This document shows, piece by piece, positions 8,999-19,798 of a stretch of 64,000 nt of DNA (positions are counted from its first letter, which is position 1; the number at the start of each line of letters is the position of its first letter). Source of the DNA: DASQZK01 sp963764345 (lineage in GTDB: Bacteria > Bacteroidota > Bacteroidia > Bacteroidales > GCA-2748055); the NCBI GenBank assembly GCA_963764345.1, contig CAVXSF010000008.1, forward strand, positions 62,001 through 126,000, written 5' to 3'. A program made the position numbers and the translations under genes. Under the pieces are notes generated by a model that was not told where the DNA came from, ran no database searches, and saw only the letters and a program-made list of their open reading frames with translations.

Positions 8999-11762
8999 AT
9001 GGAATACAATGCACAGGCCATAGAGAAGAAATGGCAGGAATACTGGAAGAAGAATAAGATATATAAGGTAGAGGCTGACCCCGGGAAGCCGAAATTTTAT
9101 GTCCTGGATATGTTTCCATATCCGTCGGGAGCAGGATTGCATGTTGGCCATCCGCTGGGATATATTGCATCGGATATCTATTCGCGTTTCAAACGGCTTC
9201 AGGGGTATAACGTATTACACCCCATGGGTTATGATGCTTTCGGACTGCCTGCCGAGCAGTACGCCATTCAGACAGGGCAGCATCCGGCCACTACTACCGA
9301 AAACAATATTAACCGTTACCGCGAACAGATGGATAAGATCGGTTTCTCATACGACTGGGACCGTGAAGTCAGGACTTGTGATCCGGGGTATTACAAGTGG
9401 ACACAGTGGGCATTTATCCTGATGTTCAAACATTATTACAATACCGATGCTCAAAAGGCAGAACCCATTGAGGACCTGGTTGCCGCCTTTGAAAGGAATG
9501 GTACATCCGGTGTCCATGCTGCCTGTACGGAAGACATGAGTTTTACGGCTGAGGAATGGCGGGGCATGGACGAAAGAAAGCAGCAGGAGACACTTTTAAA
9601 TTACCGGCTGGCCTACCGGGCTGAGAGCATGGTGAACTGGTGCCCTGCGCTGGGAACCGTGCTGGCCAATGATGAGGTGAAGGAGGGATATTCGATCAGG
9701 GGGGGACACCCGGTTGAACAGAAGAAGATGCAGCAATGGCTTCTCAGAATAACAGCTTATGCGCCTCGTCTCGTAGATGGTCTCGACGGCATCGAATGGT
9801 CTGAATCTCTGAAGGAGATACAGCGGAACTGGATCGGTCGGTCAGAAGGAGCCGATATCTGGTTCGGTCTTAAGGGTCATGCTCAGAAAATGCAGATCTT
9901 CACTACCCGCCCGGATACACTTTTTGGGGTAAGCTTCATGGTAATAGCTCCTGAGAGTGAACTGGCCGGTCTTTTAACCACACAGGAAAACCGCGAAAAG
10001 GTGGAAGAATACCTGGCATATACAAAAACCCGTTCTGAACGCGAACGTATGGCTGAAGCCCGGAAGATCACCGGCGTGTTTACCGGTAGTTATGCAATTC
10101 ATCCTTTCACCGGGGATGAACTGCCGGTGTGGATCAGCGAGTACGTGCTTGCAGGCTATGGCACCGGGGCAATTATGGCTGTGCCTGCACACGATGAGCG
10201 GGACTATGCTTTTGCAAAACATTTTAAGCTGCCCATACCCCAGGTGATCGAAGGGGATATTTCCCAGGGTGCTTTCGACTCAAAGGATGCCAGGGTGATC
10301 AATTCGGATTTCATCACCGGAATGATGGTTCCCGAAGCCATCAAAAAAATCATTGCAGAACTCGAATCACAGCGGCATTGGCAGGCGCCGGGTGAATTAC
10401 CGGCTGCGTGATGCCATCTTCAGCCGTCAGCGTTACTGGGGTGAACCCTTCCCTGATATATTACAAGGACGGGCTGCCTTATCCGCTCGATGAAAAGGAT
10501 CTGCCTCTCGAAGCTTCCCGAAGTGGACGCTTTCAAGCCCACCGAAGATGGGGACCCTCCGCTGGGCAGCGCTAAAAACTGGAAAACGGCTGAAGGTTAT
10601 CCACTCGAACTGAGTACCATGCCGGGATTTGCCGGCTCTTCAGCTTATTATTTAAGGTATATGGACCCTCAGAACGACCGGGCACTGGTATCCCATGAAG
10701 CAAATGAGTACTGGCGTGACGTGGATCTTTATATCGGTGGCATCGAACATGCCGTGGGTCACCTGATGTATTCCCGGTTCTGGAATAAATTCCTGTTTGA
10801 CCTGGGCTATGTGGTAGCCGATGAACCATTCAGGAAACTGGTGAACCAGGGAATGATACAGGGACGTTCAAACTTCGTTTATCAGGATCAGGGATACCAA
10901 TACTTTTGTTTCAGCAGGCCTTAAAGATGGATATGATGTTACACCTATCCATGTGGATGTCAACATTGTACACAATGATGTACTCGATATCGACACCTTC
11001 CGGCAATGGAATCCGGAATACCTGGAAGCCGATTTTATTTTGGAGGACGGGAAATATATCTGCGGATGGGCCGTTGAAAAGATGTCCAAGTCGATGTACA
11101 ATGTGGTTAATCCCGACAGTATCATCGAAAAGTACGGAGCCGACACACTCCGGATGTATGAAATGTTCCTTGGCCCTATTGAACAGTCCAAACCCTGGGA
11201 TACCAATGGTATCGACGGGGTTTATAAATTTCTTCGCAAGTTCTGGAAACTGTTTTACAGTGATCAGGATGGATGGACCGTTACCGGTGAAGATCCTGAA
11301 GGGGAAGAACTCAGGATCCTGCACCGCACGATAAAGAAGGTATCTGAGGACATTGAGAAGTTCTCCTTTAACACTTCGGTCAGTGAATTTATGATTTGCG
11401 TGAACGGATTAACCGATCTGAACTGTCATAAAAAGGCAGTACTGCAGGATCTGGTTATCGTCCTGGCACCGTTTGCCCCGCATATCACAGAAGAATTGTG
11501 GCATGCGATGGGGAATGACGGCAGTGTTGTTAATGCCGCTTTTCCGCAGTATGATGAGAAATACCTGATTGAGAATGACTACGAATACCCTGTGTCATTC
11601 AACGGGAAGATGCGGTTTAAGATCAGGCTTCCACTTGATATGCCGCTGAAAGAAATTGAAAGGCAGGTGGTTTCACACGACATTGGGCAGAAATGGCTGG
11701 AAGGAAAAGAACCCCGGAAAATCATCATCGTTCCGGGCAAAATTATTAATGTTGTTGTCTAA
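8999..11762 (+). CDS. leuS: leucine--tRNA ligase (at least four frameshifts)
   Basis: Charges tRNA-Leu with leucine in the cytoplasm; class I synthetase. The HIGH-type signature is in GLHVGHPLGYIASDIYSR near the N-terminus and the KMSKS signature in AVEKMSKSMYNVVNP, with an editing domain between (TTRPDTLFGVSF). ATG at 8999 starts MEYNAQAIEKKW, the usual beginning of bacterial LeuRS; an earlier in-frame codon at 8966 overlaps the predicted promoter. The reading frame changes near 10375-10390, 10455, 10500 and 10895; across these points the expected segments (RVNYRLRDAIFSRQRYWGE, YYKDGLPYPLDEKDLP, TNTFVSAGLKDGYD) appear in alternating frames. Total length after repair is about 920 residues, normal for the family. 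Because the gene is essential and otherwise well conserved, sequencing indels are the likely cause. Confidence 0.92.
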
Positions 11763-11776
11763 ATTTGTATGCTCCT

Positions 11777-13033
11777 GTGAAAAAAAAATACCTTATTCTG
11801 ATCATTACCGTAGCAGTGCTGGCGGTCGTTTTTATAATGTATAAATGGAAGAACTTCCGCGAATCCGCTGCTATCAGCAACGAAACACAACCCACAGAAG
11901 ATGTTGAGGAGGTACCACCCTTACCGGCAATCACGTATTTATACGGAATACCTTCTGATTCATTCGACGTGGTGACGGGGAAAGTAGGACGTAATCAGCC
12001 TCTGTCATGCTTCTGGCCGGTTACGGGGTCAGCAACCAGCAAATCCATGATCTCGATATGAAATCCAGGGGCATTTTCGATCTCCGGAAATTCCGGTCAG
12101 GGAATCCATACTCGGCATTTCTGGAAAGGGATTCGGCAAAAACCCTGGATTACCTGGTATATGAACATTCACCCATCGAATATGTTGTTTTCCGTCTGAA
12201 AGATTCCCTCGACGTATGGAACGGGATAAAAGATATCGATACGGTCCGTGAATCATTCTCCGGTACCATCGAGACTTCCTTATGGAATGCCATGACGGAT
12301 CGCGGGGTAAACCCAATGCTGGCGGTGAGATTGTCGGAGATCTATGCCTGGTCCATCGATTTCTTCGGTCTTCAGAAGGGAGATAGTCTGAGGGTGATTT
12401 ATGACGAACTTTTCGTTGACAGCTCCTCCCTGGGGATCGGTCGGATTGAAGGCGCTTATTTCAGACATGCAGGGGTTGATTTCTGGGCGATTCCTTTTAT
12501 GCAGGACAGTACCTGGGATTTTTACGATGAGAAGGGGAAGAGTCTCCGAAAAGCTTTTCTGAAAGCTCCCCTGCGTTATTCAAGGATCAGTTCACGCTTT
12601 TCAAATTCGCGTTATCATCCTATCCTGAAGATCAGGACGGCCCCACCACGGCGTGGATTACGCCGCTCCGACAGGGACACCTGTACATGCCATTGGCGAC
12701 GGACTTGTTGTATTTAAAGGGTGGAACACGGGAGGCGGTAATGCCATTAAGATCAAGCACAACGGTGTCTATACCACCTCCTATATGCATCTGCACGGCT
12801 ATGCAAAGGGACTGCATAACGGAAGTTATGTGAAACAGGGCGATGTGATCGGTTACGTGGGTAGTACCGGTCTGGCTACCGGACCGCACCTCGATTTCAG
12901 GGTCTATAAAAACGGGGTGGCCATTGATCCCCTGAAAATGAAAGCTCCACCGGTAGAGCCTGTAAAAGAAGAAAACATGAGCCGGTTTACCGAGGTGAGA
13001 AACCAGGTGATGTATATGGTGGGAAGTTTCTGA
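11777..13033 (+). CDS. M23 family peptidase, membrane-anchored (two frameshifts)
   Basis: Peptidoglycan endopeptidase or a cofactor-type LytM protein acting in the periplasm. GTG at 11777 gives MKKKYLILIITVAVLAVVF, a single N-terminal membrane anchor; a TTG at 11765 is the alternative. A region of about 230 residues precedes the C-terminal LytM domain, which shows HHGVDYAAPTGTPV (first zinc ligands), YMHLHGY and TGPHLDFRVYKNG. In the last motif the usual H-x-H is H-x-D, so a zinc ligand is altered; it may be a functional variant or mean weak catalysis. The frame changes near 12006 and near 12640. It starts 14 bp after leuS and is probably co-transcribed with it. Confidence 0.82.
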
Positions 13034-13039
13034 AGAAGG

Positions 13040-13157
13040 TTAATCGCAGTACGTCATCCCTCCGTCCAGGACATTCGCTGTGAAACCGATCATGTAGAGC
13101 TGTTGCGGTGCGACGGCGTCCTTACCAGACATCTCCCTACCGGTATTCCCCCGGATT
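13040..13157 (-). pseudogene. 3'-end relic of a short-chain dehydrogenase-like gene
   Basis: On the minus strand, codons ending at the TAA at 13040-13042 read APQQLYMIGFTANVLDGGMT followed by YCD. The GxTxNVxDGGMT pattern is the usual C-terminal end of short-chain dehydrogenases. Only about 39 codons are present; further upstream the frame runs into the end of purN, so the other 200 or so residues are missing. This is either a deletion scar or an assembly join. It is downstream of purN on the same strand. Confidence 0.45.
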
Positions 13158-13738
13158 TCACACTGATGTCCCCATTACCAGATTCTCAATGACTTTCGGG
13201 AAGTACTCGTATTCGAGAAGGTGGACTTTTTCCGCCAGGCTTTCCGGGGTGTCGCCGGCATCTATCGGGCACCTGGCCTGGAAGATAATATTCCCCTCAT
13301 CATAATGGTCATTCACAAATGAATGGTAATGCCTGATTCCTTATCACCATTTTCAATAACTGTGCGGTGAACATTAAGTCCGTACATACCCCTGCCTCCG
13401 TATTTAGGCAACAGGGCAGGGTGGATGTTAACGATCCGCTTTGGGTAAGCCAGGATGAGGTCAGACGGTACCAGCCAGAGAAATCCGGCCAGGACGATAA
13501 AGTCAATTTCGTAATCTCTGAGAATCTGCAAAACACGCCCGTTTTCGCAAAAATCCTCCCTTGAAAAGCTAACCGAAGGGATGCTCAGGGAGGCCGCTCT
13601 CTGGTGTACTCCGGCATCCTTTTTATTGGATAAGATCAGCACTACCCTGGCCGATTCATGTTTAAGGAAAAATCGACTGATATTTTCGGCATTGGTACCC
13701 GACCCTGAGGCGAAAATGGCTATCTTTTTAAAAGTCAT
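13158..13738 (-). CDS. purN: phosphoribosylglycinamide formyltransferase (one frameshift)
   Basis: Transfers a formyl group from 10-formyltetrahydrofolate to GAR in purine synthesis. The protein starts MTFKKIAIFASGSGTNAENI with the phosphate-binding loop, and carries IVNIHPALLPKYGGRGMYG, which contains the catalytic Asn and His. The frame breaks near 13320 (ATTACCATTCAT followed by TTGTGA), and one added T lets it continue as FVNDHYDEGNIIFQARCPID, which includes the conserved Asp, ending at a TGA at 13158. The repaired length of about 193 residues is normal. It is convergent with the M23 gene and divergent from acpP. Confidence 0.88.
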
Positions 13739-13855
13739 GTGTTTGTGATTGTTTCTTTTAAAGATAAAATTCGACCGTTTTTATTTTTTGAAAAATCTGA
13801 AAGCCAAATATTCCGTAAAAAAAATCAAAATTTACGTCAAATTATGTTTTTTTTG

Positions 13856-13886
13856 TTTGTTTTTAAGCGATTATTGCATTTCTTTG
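13856..13886 (+). promoter_or_regulatory. possible acpP promoter
   Basis: TTTG at 13856-13859 and TTTCTTTG at 13879-13886 are 19 bp apart, the expected spacing; the -7 box differs from TAnnTTTG at one position. It lies in an AT-rich stretch 45 bp before the acpP start. Confidence 0.35.
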
Positions 13887-13931
13887 CACAGTCAAAAAAT
13901 CAAGTTATTATTATTAATTAAATTTTACGCT

Positions 13932-14168
13932 ATGTCTGATATCGCATCAAGAGTAAAAGCCATTATCGTTGATAAGTTAGGTGTTGATGAGAATGAAGTT
14001 ACTCCCGAAGCAAGCTTCACAAATGATCTTGGAGCAGATTCTCTCGACACTGTTGAACTGATCATGGAATTTGAAAAGGAATTCAACATTGGTATTCCTG
14101 ATGATCAGGCTGAAAATATCAGCACAGTTGGTGAAGCCGTTAAGTACATTGAAGAAAACGCTAAGTAA
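13932..14168 (+). CDS. acpP: acyl carrier protein
   Basis: Carries growing acyl chains in fatty acid synthesis. The 78-residue acidic protein has the phosphopantetheine attachment site GADSLDTVEL with Ser37, and the usual four-helix pattern. ATG at 13932 gives MSDIASRVKAIIVDKLGVDE, the standard start. The next gene, fabF, begins 20 bp downstream and rnc follows, the classic acpP-fabF-rnc order. Confidence 0.96.
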   Translation: MSDIASRVKAIIVDKLGVDENEVTPEASFTNDLGADSLDTVELIMEFEKEFNIGIPDDQAENISTVGEAVKYIEENAK

Positions 14169-14188
14169 TTTGTAATTTTTACGGATTT

Positions 14189-15443
14189 ATGGAATTAAAG
14201 CGGGTTGTTGTCACGGGTCTCGGAGCTATTACTCCCCTTGGGAATAATGTACACGATTTCTGGAAGAATCTGGTGGACGGGGTTAGCGGAGCTAATCTTA
14301 TCACCCGTTTTGATGCCGACAAAATTCAAAACCAAATTCGCCTGCGAAGTTAAGAACTTTGATCCCACCCAGTATTTTGACAGAAAAGAAGTCAGAAAAC
14401 TAGATCCCTATGCCCAGTTTGCCCTGGTAGCTGCTGATGAAGCAGTTAAAGACAGCGGGTTCATCTTAGATGAACTCGATACTGATAATATCGGAGTGAT
14501 CTGGGCATCGGGAATCGGTGGTATTGAAACCTTTATGGATGAAATGAAGAATTATGTGACCGGGAATTATGAACCGCGTTTTAGTCCTTTCTTCATCCCT
14601 AAAATGATTTCTGATATTGCCGCAGGCCACATCTCAATGAAATACACGTTCCGTGGTCCAAATTACGGAACGGTAGCGGCCTGTGCTTCATCAACCAATG
14701 CTCTGATTGATGCCTATAATCTTATCCGACTGGGTAAAGCGTCGGCTATGGTAGCCGGCGGATCGGAAGCTGCTATCAACGAAGCTGGTATGGGCGGGTT
14801 TAACAGTATGCAGGCCATTTCCACCAATAATGAGAATTTTTCCAGAGCTTCCTGCCCTTTCGATATGAACCGGGATGGTTTTGTTATGGGTGAAGGAGGA
14901 GGAGCACTCATTTTGGAGGAATATGAACATGCAGTAAAGAGAGGCGCCCGTATTTACGCGGAATTTGCCGGCGGTGGCATGTCGGCCGATGCTTATCACC
15001 TTACTGCTCCTCATCCCGATGGTCTCGGCGCTGTGTTAGTTATGAAAAGAGCACTCGAAGATGCCGGGATGATCACCTCCGATATAGACTACATCAATGT
15101 CCACGGAACATCAACACCCAAAGGCGACATCTCCGAAACCAGAGCCATCATGGAAGTGTTTGGCGAAGCAGCCTTTAAACTGAATATCAGTGCCACAAAA
15201 TCAATGACCGGTCATCTTCTCGGAGCAGCCGGTGCCGTTGAAGCGATAACAGCTATTCTGGCCATCAATGACAATGTCATTCCGCCAACCATTAATCTTG
15301 AAAATCAGGATCCTGATATTGATCCCAGGCTGAATCTTACGCCAAATAAGGCACAGCACAGGGAAGTCCACTGTGCCATGAGTAATACCTTTGGCTTTGG
15401 TGGTCATAACAGTTCGGTCATCTTTAAAAAGCTAAGGAATTAA
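14189..15443 (+). CDS. fabF: beta-ketoacyl-ACP synthase II (one frameshift)
   Basis: Elongates acyl-ACP by condensation with malonyl-ACP. The Cys-His-His triad is visible: VAACASSTNALIDA (Cys), NVHGTSTPKGD (His) and SATKSMTGHLLGAAGA (His). The true start is ATG 14189 (MELKRVVVTGLGAITPLGNN); near 14318 one extra A in the run GACAAAATTC moves the rest into the next frame, where FKTKFACEVKNFDPTQYF continues. Repaired length is about 417 residues, as expected. It lies between acpP and rnc and is probably one transcript with both. Confidence 0.93.
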
Positions 15444-15446
15444 AAC

Positions 15447-16175
15447 GTGTTTGGAAGCTTTGGTCGGATATTTATCATTCCTTTCAGCCGCAACAAAGAA
15501 CTCGTCAATAAGCTTACACCTATTCTCGGATTTGCTCCTGTAAGGATCCGTCTTTACGAAATGGCCTTTATTCATAAGTCCGCTTCGGTCGTTATGCCCG
15601 ATGGAGAACTCATAAATAATGAACGCCTCGAGTATCTGGGTGATGCCATTCTGGCTGCCGTCGTAGCCGATTACCTCTTTCGCCATTTCCCTAATAAAGA
15701 TGAAGGCTTTCTGACCAAAATGAGGTCTAAAATGGTGAAACGGAAACACCTTAACCTTCTGGCGTACCGTATGGGGATCAATAAGCTGATGGTAACCCAT
15801 ACCAATCCGGTTAACGTATCACGCCACCTGTATGGAAATGCTTTCGAGGCACTGATCGGTGCCATATATCTCGATAAAGGCTATAAACAGGTTGGGAAAT
15901 TTATTGAGCGTATTATCGAGAGATATGTCGACATTGAGAAACTCAGAAAATCCGATACCGATTATAAAAGCAAACTGATTGAATGGGCACAGAAGAACAA
16001 GCAGGAGTTGGTGTTTGATAGCAGTGAAGAGACTGCCCTGCCCGGCCACCTCCCTCAATTTGTCACGCACATCCGTCTTCACCATGACGAATACGGCAGA
16101 GGAGCCGGCAATTCCAAGAAGGAGGCCGAACAAAAAGCCGCCCGGTCTGCCCTGGATAAACTTGCCAGCATCTGA
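15447..16175 (+). CDS. rnc: ribonuclease III
   Basis: Cuts double-stranded RNA in rRNA and mRNA processing. The family signature NNERLEYLGDAILAAVVADY is present, followed by the second catalytic acidic site (NAFEALIGAIYLDKGY) and a C-terminal double-stranded RNA-binding domain with GAGNSKKEAEQKAARSAL. The GTG at 15447, three bases after the fabF stop, gives 242 residues with a short extra N-terminus often seen in this phylum. Part of acpP-fabF-rnc. Confidence 0.95.
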   Translation: MFGSFGRIFIIPFSRNKELVNKLTPILGFAPVRIRLYEMAFIHKSASVVMPDGELINNERLEYLGDAILAAVVADYLFRHFPNKDEGFLTKMRSKMVKRKHLNLLAYRMGINKLMVTHTNPVNVSRHLYGNAFEALIGAIYLDKGYKQVGKFIERIIERYVDIEKLRKSDTDYKSKLIEWAQKNKQELVFDSSEETALPGHLPQFVTHIRLHHDEYGRGAGNSKKEAEQKAARSALDKLASI

Positions 16176-16225
16176 CTTTCACATTATTCACAAATTCCTT
16201 ACTTTTAATCAAAAATTTGTCGGCT

Positions 16226-16654
16226 GTGAACAAGAAAAAAGTCAGACTCGATTACACAGATCATTTTGATTTTTATCTTCTGGGGATTTCTTCCTTCGAG
16301 AAAGATTACAGACTGATATGGAATATGAATAATGCCCTCGGATTTCAGTTTTCCAGAACAGCAAATCACCAGGCGTATAGCAAAAAAGAGGACACCGAAC
16401 AGGGATTTGCGTGTTACCTTTATAAAGATGAGGACAGTTACCTTCAATACCGCTTTGTTGCCAACAAAGGGGAAGAAGGATATCTGATTGACGAGCTGAA
16501 AAACATTGATTTTTTTCTTCTCATACAGGGGGATGACGGAATACCCGATATCAGTGATATCAGGCATAAAGTCTCCTCTATCGAAAATGTGCAGGCCGTT
16601 TTCGTCATCGATCCCGGGAACCTCAAAAACCGTCAGAGACTGATTGACGGCTGA
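16226..16654 (+). CDS. IPExxxVDY family protein
   Basis: Small protein of unknown function found across Bacteroidota. The body shows DFYLLGISSFEKDYRLIWNM and LGFQFSR, typical of the family. The name-giving motif is degenerate here: GYLIDELKNIDFFLL stands where IPE-xxx-VDY is expected. GTG at 16226 gives 142 residues; TTG at 16217 is an alternative. In related genomes a pyruvate kinase gene often follows, but here it converges six bases from a J-domain gene. Confidence 0.7.
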   Translation: MNKKKVRLDYTDHFDFYLLGISSFEKDYRLIWNMNNALGFQFSRTANHQAYSKKEDTEQGFACYLYKDEDSYLQYRFVANKGEEGYLIDELKNIDFFLLIQGDDGIPDISDIRHKVSSIENVQAVFVIDPGNLKNRQRLIDG

Positions 16655-16660
16655 TGATGA

Positions 16661-17906
16661 TCAGAATAACCAACGGAAAAAAGGATAAAGGGTAGACCAT
16701 ATCGGGATATCAAGGTAGTTCTGATAGCCGTTACGGAAGAGTTTGATAACCACAGGAGGCTGTTTTGTCAGGGGGAGATATATCTTCGGATAAAAAGGAA
16801 GGATCCTGAAAATCAAATCCAGAACCATATCAAGGAAGAACAATAACAAGGCGATGAAGAATCCCAGCATCGTTGTGGTATAGAAGACCATGCCCGGGAT
16901 ACCAGGTGGTCTGGGAAATGATCACCACTAACCAGATTGACAGCTTTACAATTAAAAAAGGGTTGAGCAGATAAGACGTTTTTGACCGGGTTAGGGTAAT
17001 CAGCAGCACCAGTGCGGATACCAGGCACGCCGAAGCTACTCCCAGAACCAGCCTCCAGACAAAGCTGGGCACGGGAAAAAAGATCAGGGAGAAAATCAGT
17101 ACGGCGGGTTTGACGAATCCGAGGATGAAATGAACACGGTAAGCATGGGCACTTCGTGGAATAACGACTTCGTGATATTTCCTTTTATACCCTACACTGT
17201 GCATGAAGGGTCCGTGATTATCCAGCTGAATGTCACGCACTTTCAGCATGGAATACCGGAAAGGGGTTGAGTTGGCCTTCTGATGCCTGGAATAAAAACA
17301 GTCTTCACGCGCATCCTGGTTGATTTGTACCCTGAAAAAATCCGCAACATCTTTCCATGTAGTCTTAAGTTTTCCCAGATAAAACCAGGTCTTGCGGTTG
17401 CTGTAGATATGACTTAAAATAACCAGAGCCGACTACCCAGAAAAAAATAGTGCCGAAAAGGATCATGAATTCCCGGGTTATGGCCATGTACACCGGAACC
17501 AGGACCATTGCCAGACCAATGGGAAGGGCCAGGTAATGCCCGATATATCGTAAAACAAGGAAGAAATCATTATTTTCAAAAAACTCGCGTTCCGCTTTCA
17601 GCTTTTCATATTTAATGCGGGCCCTTTCCCTTGCTTTTTCACGTGCCTCGCGTATGATCTCTTCATATTCGGAGGAATCAAATTCGCTTCTTCGTACGGA
17701 TGTGAAACATGGATCTCGGTATTCCTTTTTTCCTGTTGGAAAACGATCTCATATGCCTCACAAATCTCGCGGAAATGATCAGCGGCATCCGGACTTTTAT
17801 TCACGTCGGGATGATACTTTATGGCCAGCTTCCGGTAATTTTTTTTGAGTTCTTTTTCTTCCACACCGGGGCGGACACCCAGCAGTGCATAGTATTTGTC
17901 AAACAT
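16661..17906 (-). CDS. J-domain membrane protein (at least three frameshifts)
   Basis: An N-terminal J domain (MFDKYYALLGVRPGVEEKEL, then AIKYHPDVNKSPDAADHF with the HPD motif that stimulates Hsp70) is joined to a charged helix (EEIIREAREKARERARIKYE) and a membrane region with several hydrophobic segments (LALPIGLAMVLVPVYMA, LIFFPVPSFVWRLVLG, MLGFFIALLLFF). The frame changes near 17690, 17420 and 16890. Repaired length is about 410 residues. It probably recruits DnaK to the membrane; the client is unknown. Its start is ATG at 17906. It converges with the IPExxxVDY gene. Confidence 0.65.
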
Positions 17907-18005
17907 GGCAGGCTGAAGTAGTCCTGCAATCTAAAAGAATTATACGTGAATTCATAAATTACCAGGATATTTTATGTTTCGCAATGCGGCAGGGAAACAA
18001 AAAAA

Positions 18006-18031
18006 GGGGGCCGAACTAATGTCCGACCCCC
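18006..18031 (-). terminator. GC-rich hairpin with T-run on the minus strand
   Basis: GGGGGCCG and CCGACCCCC-type arms form a stem with one mismatch; on the minus strand it is followed by a T-run (complement of 17999-18005). It lies between the divergent J-domain gene and rprX, where no minus-strand transcript is expected to end, so its role is unclear. Confidence 0.35.
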
Positions 18032-18122
18032 GGTCTACTCTACCCTCTACGCTGGTCTATGAAATATTATCTGTTTTCGTTGGTGATCTTGTGCTACAAA
18101 TCTATGCTATAATTCGGTTAAT

Positions 18123-18152
18123 GAATTTTAATGAATGTTAAAGAATGTTAAG
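18123..18152 (+). promoter_or_regulatory. three 10-bp phased direct repeats upstream of rprX (candidate response-regulator site)
   Basis: GAATTTTAAT, GAATGTTAAA and GAATGTTAAG follow each other without gaps. Direct repeats with a helical-turn period are the usual binding pattern of OmpR-family regulators, and the operon downstream encodes one. A TATATTTG box, matching the -7 consensus, lies at 18181-18188, placing the repeats roughly 45-75 bp before the expected start of transcription. Confidence 0.5.
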
Positions 18153-18195
18153 TGTATTAACTGTACTTTCCCGGGAGTGTTATATTTGTATTGAT

Positions 18196-19796
18196 ATGAG
18201 TAAAAAACTACTTTGGATACTTGCAGGTGTAATGGCCATCGTAATGACGGGTTTGATTCTGGTTCAGACCTACTGGATCAGTAATGCTTTCAGGATCAAG
18301 GAAAAACAGTTTGCCCAGCTCGTAGCCCGTTCGATGTCCGGCTTCAGCACAGTAGTTGAGAACCGTGAGGCCGCCTATTTTCTTAATCAGTTCCTTTTCC
18401 CCGGGATGGACGCCGATACCACCGGATCGGGTGGGCTTTATTTTAATTACCATGAGGAATCGCATTCATCACTCGACCCCTACAATCCCCGGGATTTTCA
18501 TTATGATCAGCAAATCACCATCCAGAATCAGGACGGGAAAAAAGCAGCAAAGAAAGACGGGATCAGGATCAGGGTCAATAACGACAGCCTGACTGTTAGG
18601 ATGCCTGGCAAGTCTGGATTCCGATACGGTCCTGACCGGAAAGGCAGGTCATCCTGGCAGTATAGCCGCCGATCCCGAGATCCGGAAAAAAATCCAATCG
18701 AAACAGGCACTCATCGACAGGGTCATGTCAAGGATGTTTGGCCCCCACCTCAGCATCGAAGAAAGGCTCTCGCCTGAAATTCTTAAAACTACCCTGAACG
18801 ATGAACTCGCTGATAACGGTATTTATCTTGATTATGAATTTGCCGTGCTCAAAAGCGACGGGCAAATAGCCTTTAAATCCAACGGTTATCATCCGGAGAA
18901 AGGAACTAAAGTGTTTACATCCCAATTATTTCCGCAGGACATCTTCAACAGTCCGAATTACCTCAGGATCTATTTTCCCGAACAGAGGTCTTTTCTGTTC
19001 AGGTCAGTTGGATTAATCGGCTTCACTTCGGTGCTGCTCACTATCAATCATTATCCTTATCTTTATTTTAACATTGTGGGTTATCTTTCGGCAAAAAAGG
19101 CTTTCAGACATCAAAAATGATTTTGTAAATAACATGACCCACGAACTCAAAACTCCCATCTCCACTATATCACTGGCCTCACAGATGCTGAATGATGACA
19201 GTATTCCGGTGGCCAATAAAAACCTTTCCCATATCTCACGTGTTATAGATACTGAAAGCAAACGACTTGGATACCAGGTTGAAAAGGTTTTGCAGATGGC
19301 TGTGCTCGACAAGGGCAAACTTAAGCTGAGGGAAAAGGTTGTAGATGTACATGAGATTATCAATTCGGCAGTGAATAATTTCAGCCTGCTGGTTAAAAAG
19401 AGAGGTGGTAACCTCACATGGAAGCCAGAAGCGGAAAGATCAGTAATCAAAGCGGATGAAGTACATCTGACCAATGTGATCTCAAATCTTCTTGATAATG
19501 CTCTGAAATATTGTAAGGACGAGCCGGAGATCGAAGTAAGTACCTGGAATGAGAAGAACACTCTGGTCATTCGCATCAAGGATCATGGAATTGGTATCAG
19601 TAAGGAGGATCAGAAACGGATTTTTGAGAAGTTTTACCGGGTTCCTACAGGAAACCTTCACAACGTTAAAGGGTTTGGCCTTGGTCTTAGTTATGTTAAA
19701 AAAATTATAGAAATCCATAATGGAAGTATCAGACTGAAAAGCGAACTTCAAAACGGTACCAGATTCGATATATTCTTACCTCTATACGAAAATTAA
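18196..19796 (+). CDS. rprX: sensor histidine kinase, RprX-like (two frameshifts)
   Basis: Inner-membrane two-component sensor. It starts MSKKLLWILAGVMAIVMTGL with a first membrane span, then a periplasmic domain of about 230 residues and a second span before the kinase core. H box VNNMTHELKTPISTISLASQ, N box SNLLDNALKYC, G1 DHGIGIS, F box FEKFYRVP and G2 GFGLGLSYV are all present. Frames change near 18610 (into SLDSDTVLTGKAG) and near 19040 (into ILIFILTLWVIFRQKRLSD). Repaired length is about 533 residues. ATG 18196 is chosen because it begins the signal anchor; the -7 box ends only seven bases before it, so the transcript may be nearly leaderless. rprY follows after two bases. Confidence 0.85.
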
Positions 19797-19798
19797 CT

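Noticed and set aside
10375..10920. Programmed ribosomal frameshifting or split leuS genes
   Set aside because: Shifts occur at four or more unrelated places in both directions without a slippery site and structure; sequencing indels are simpler.
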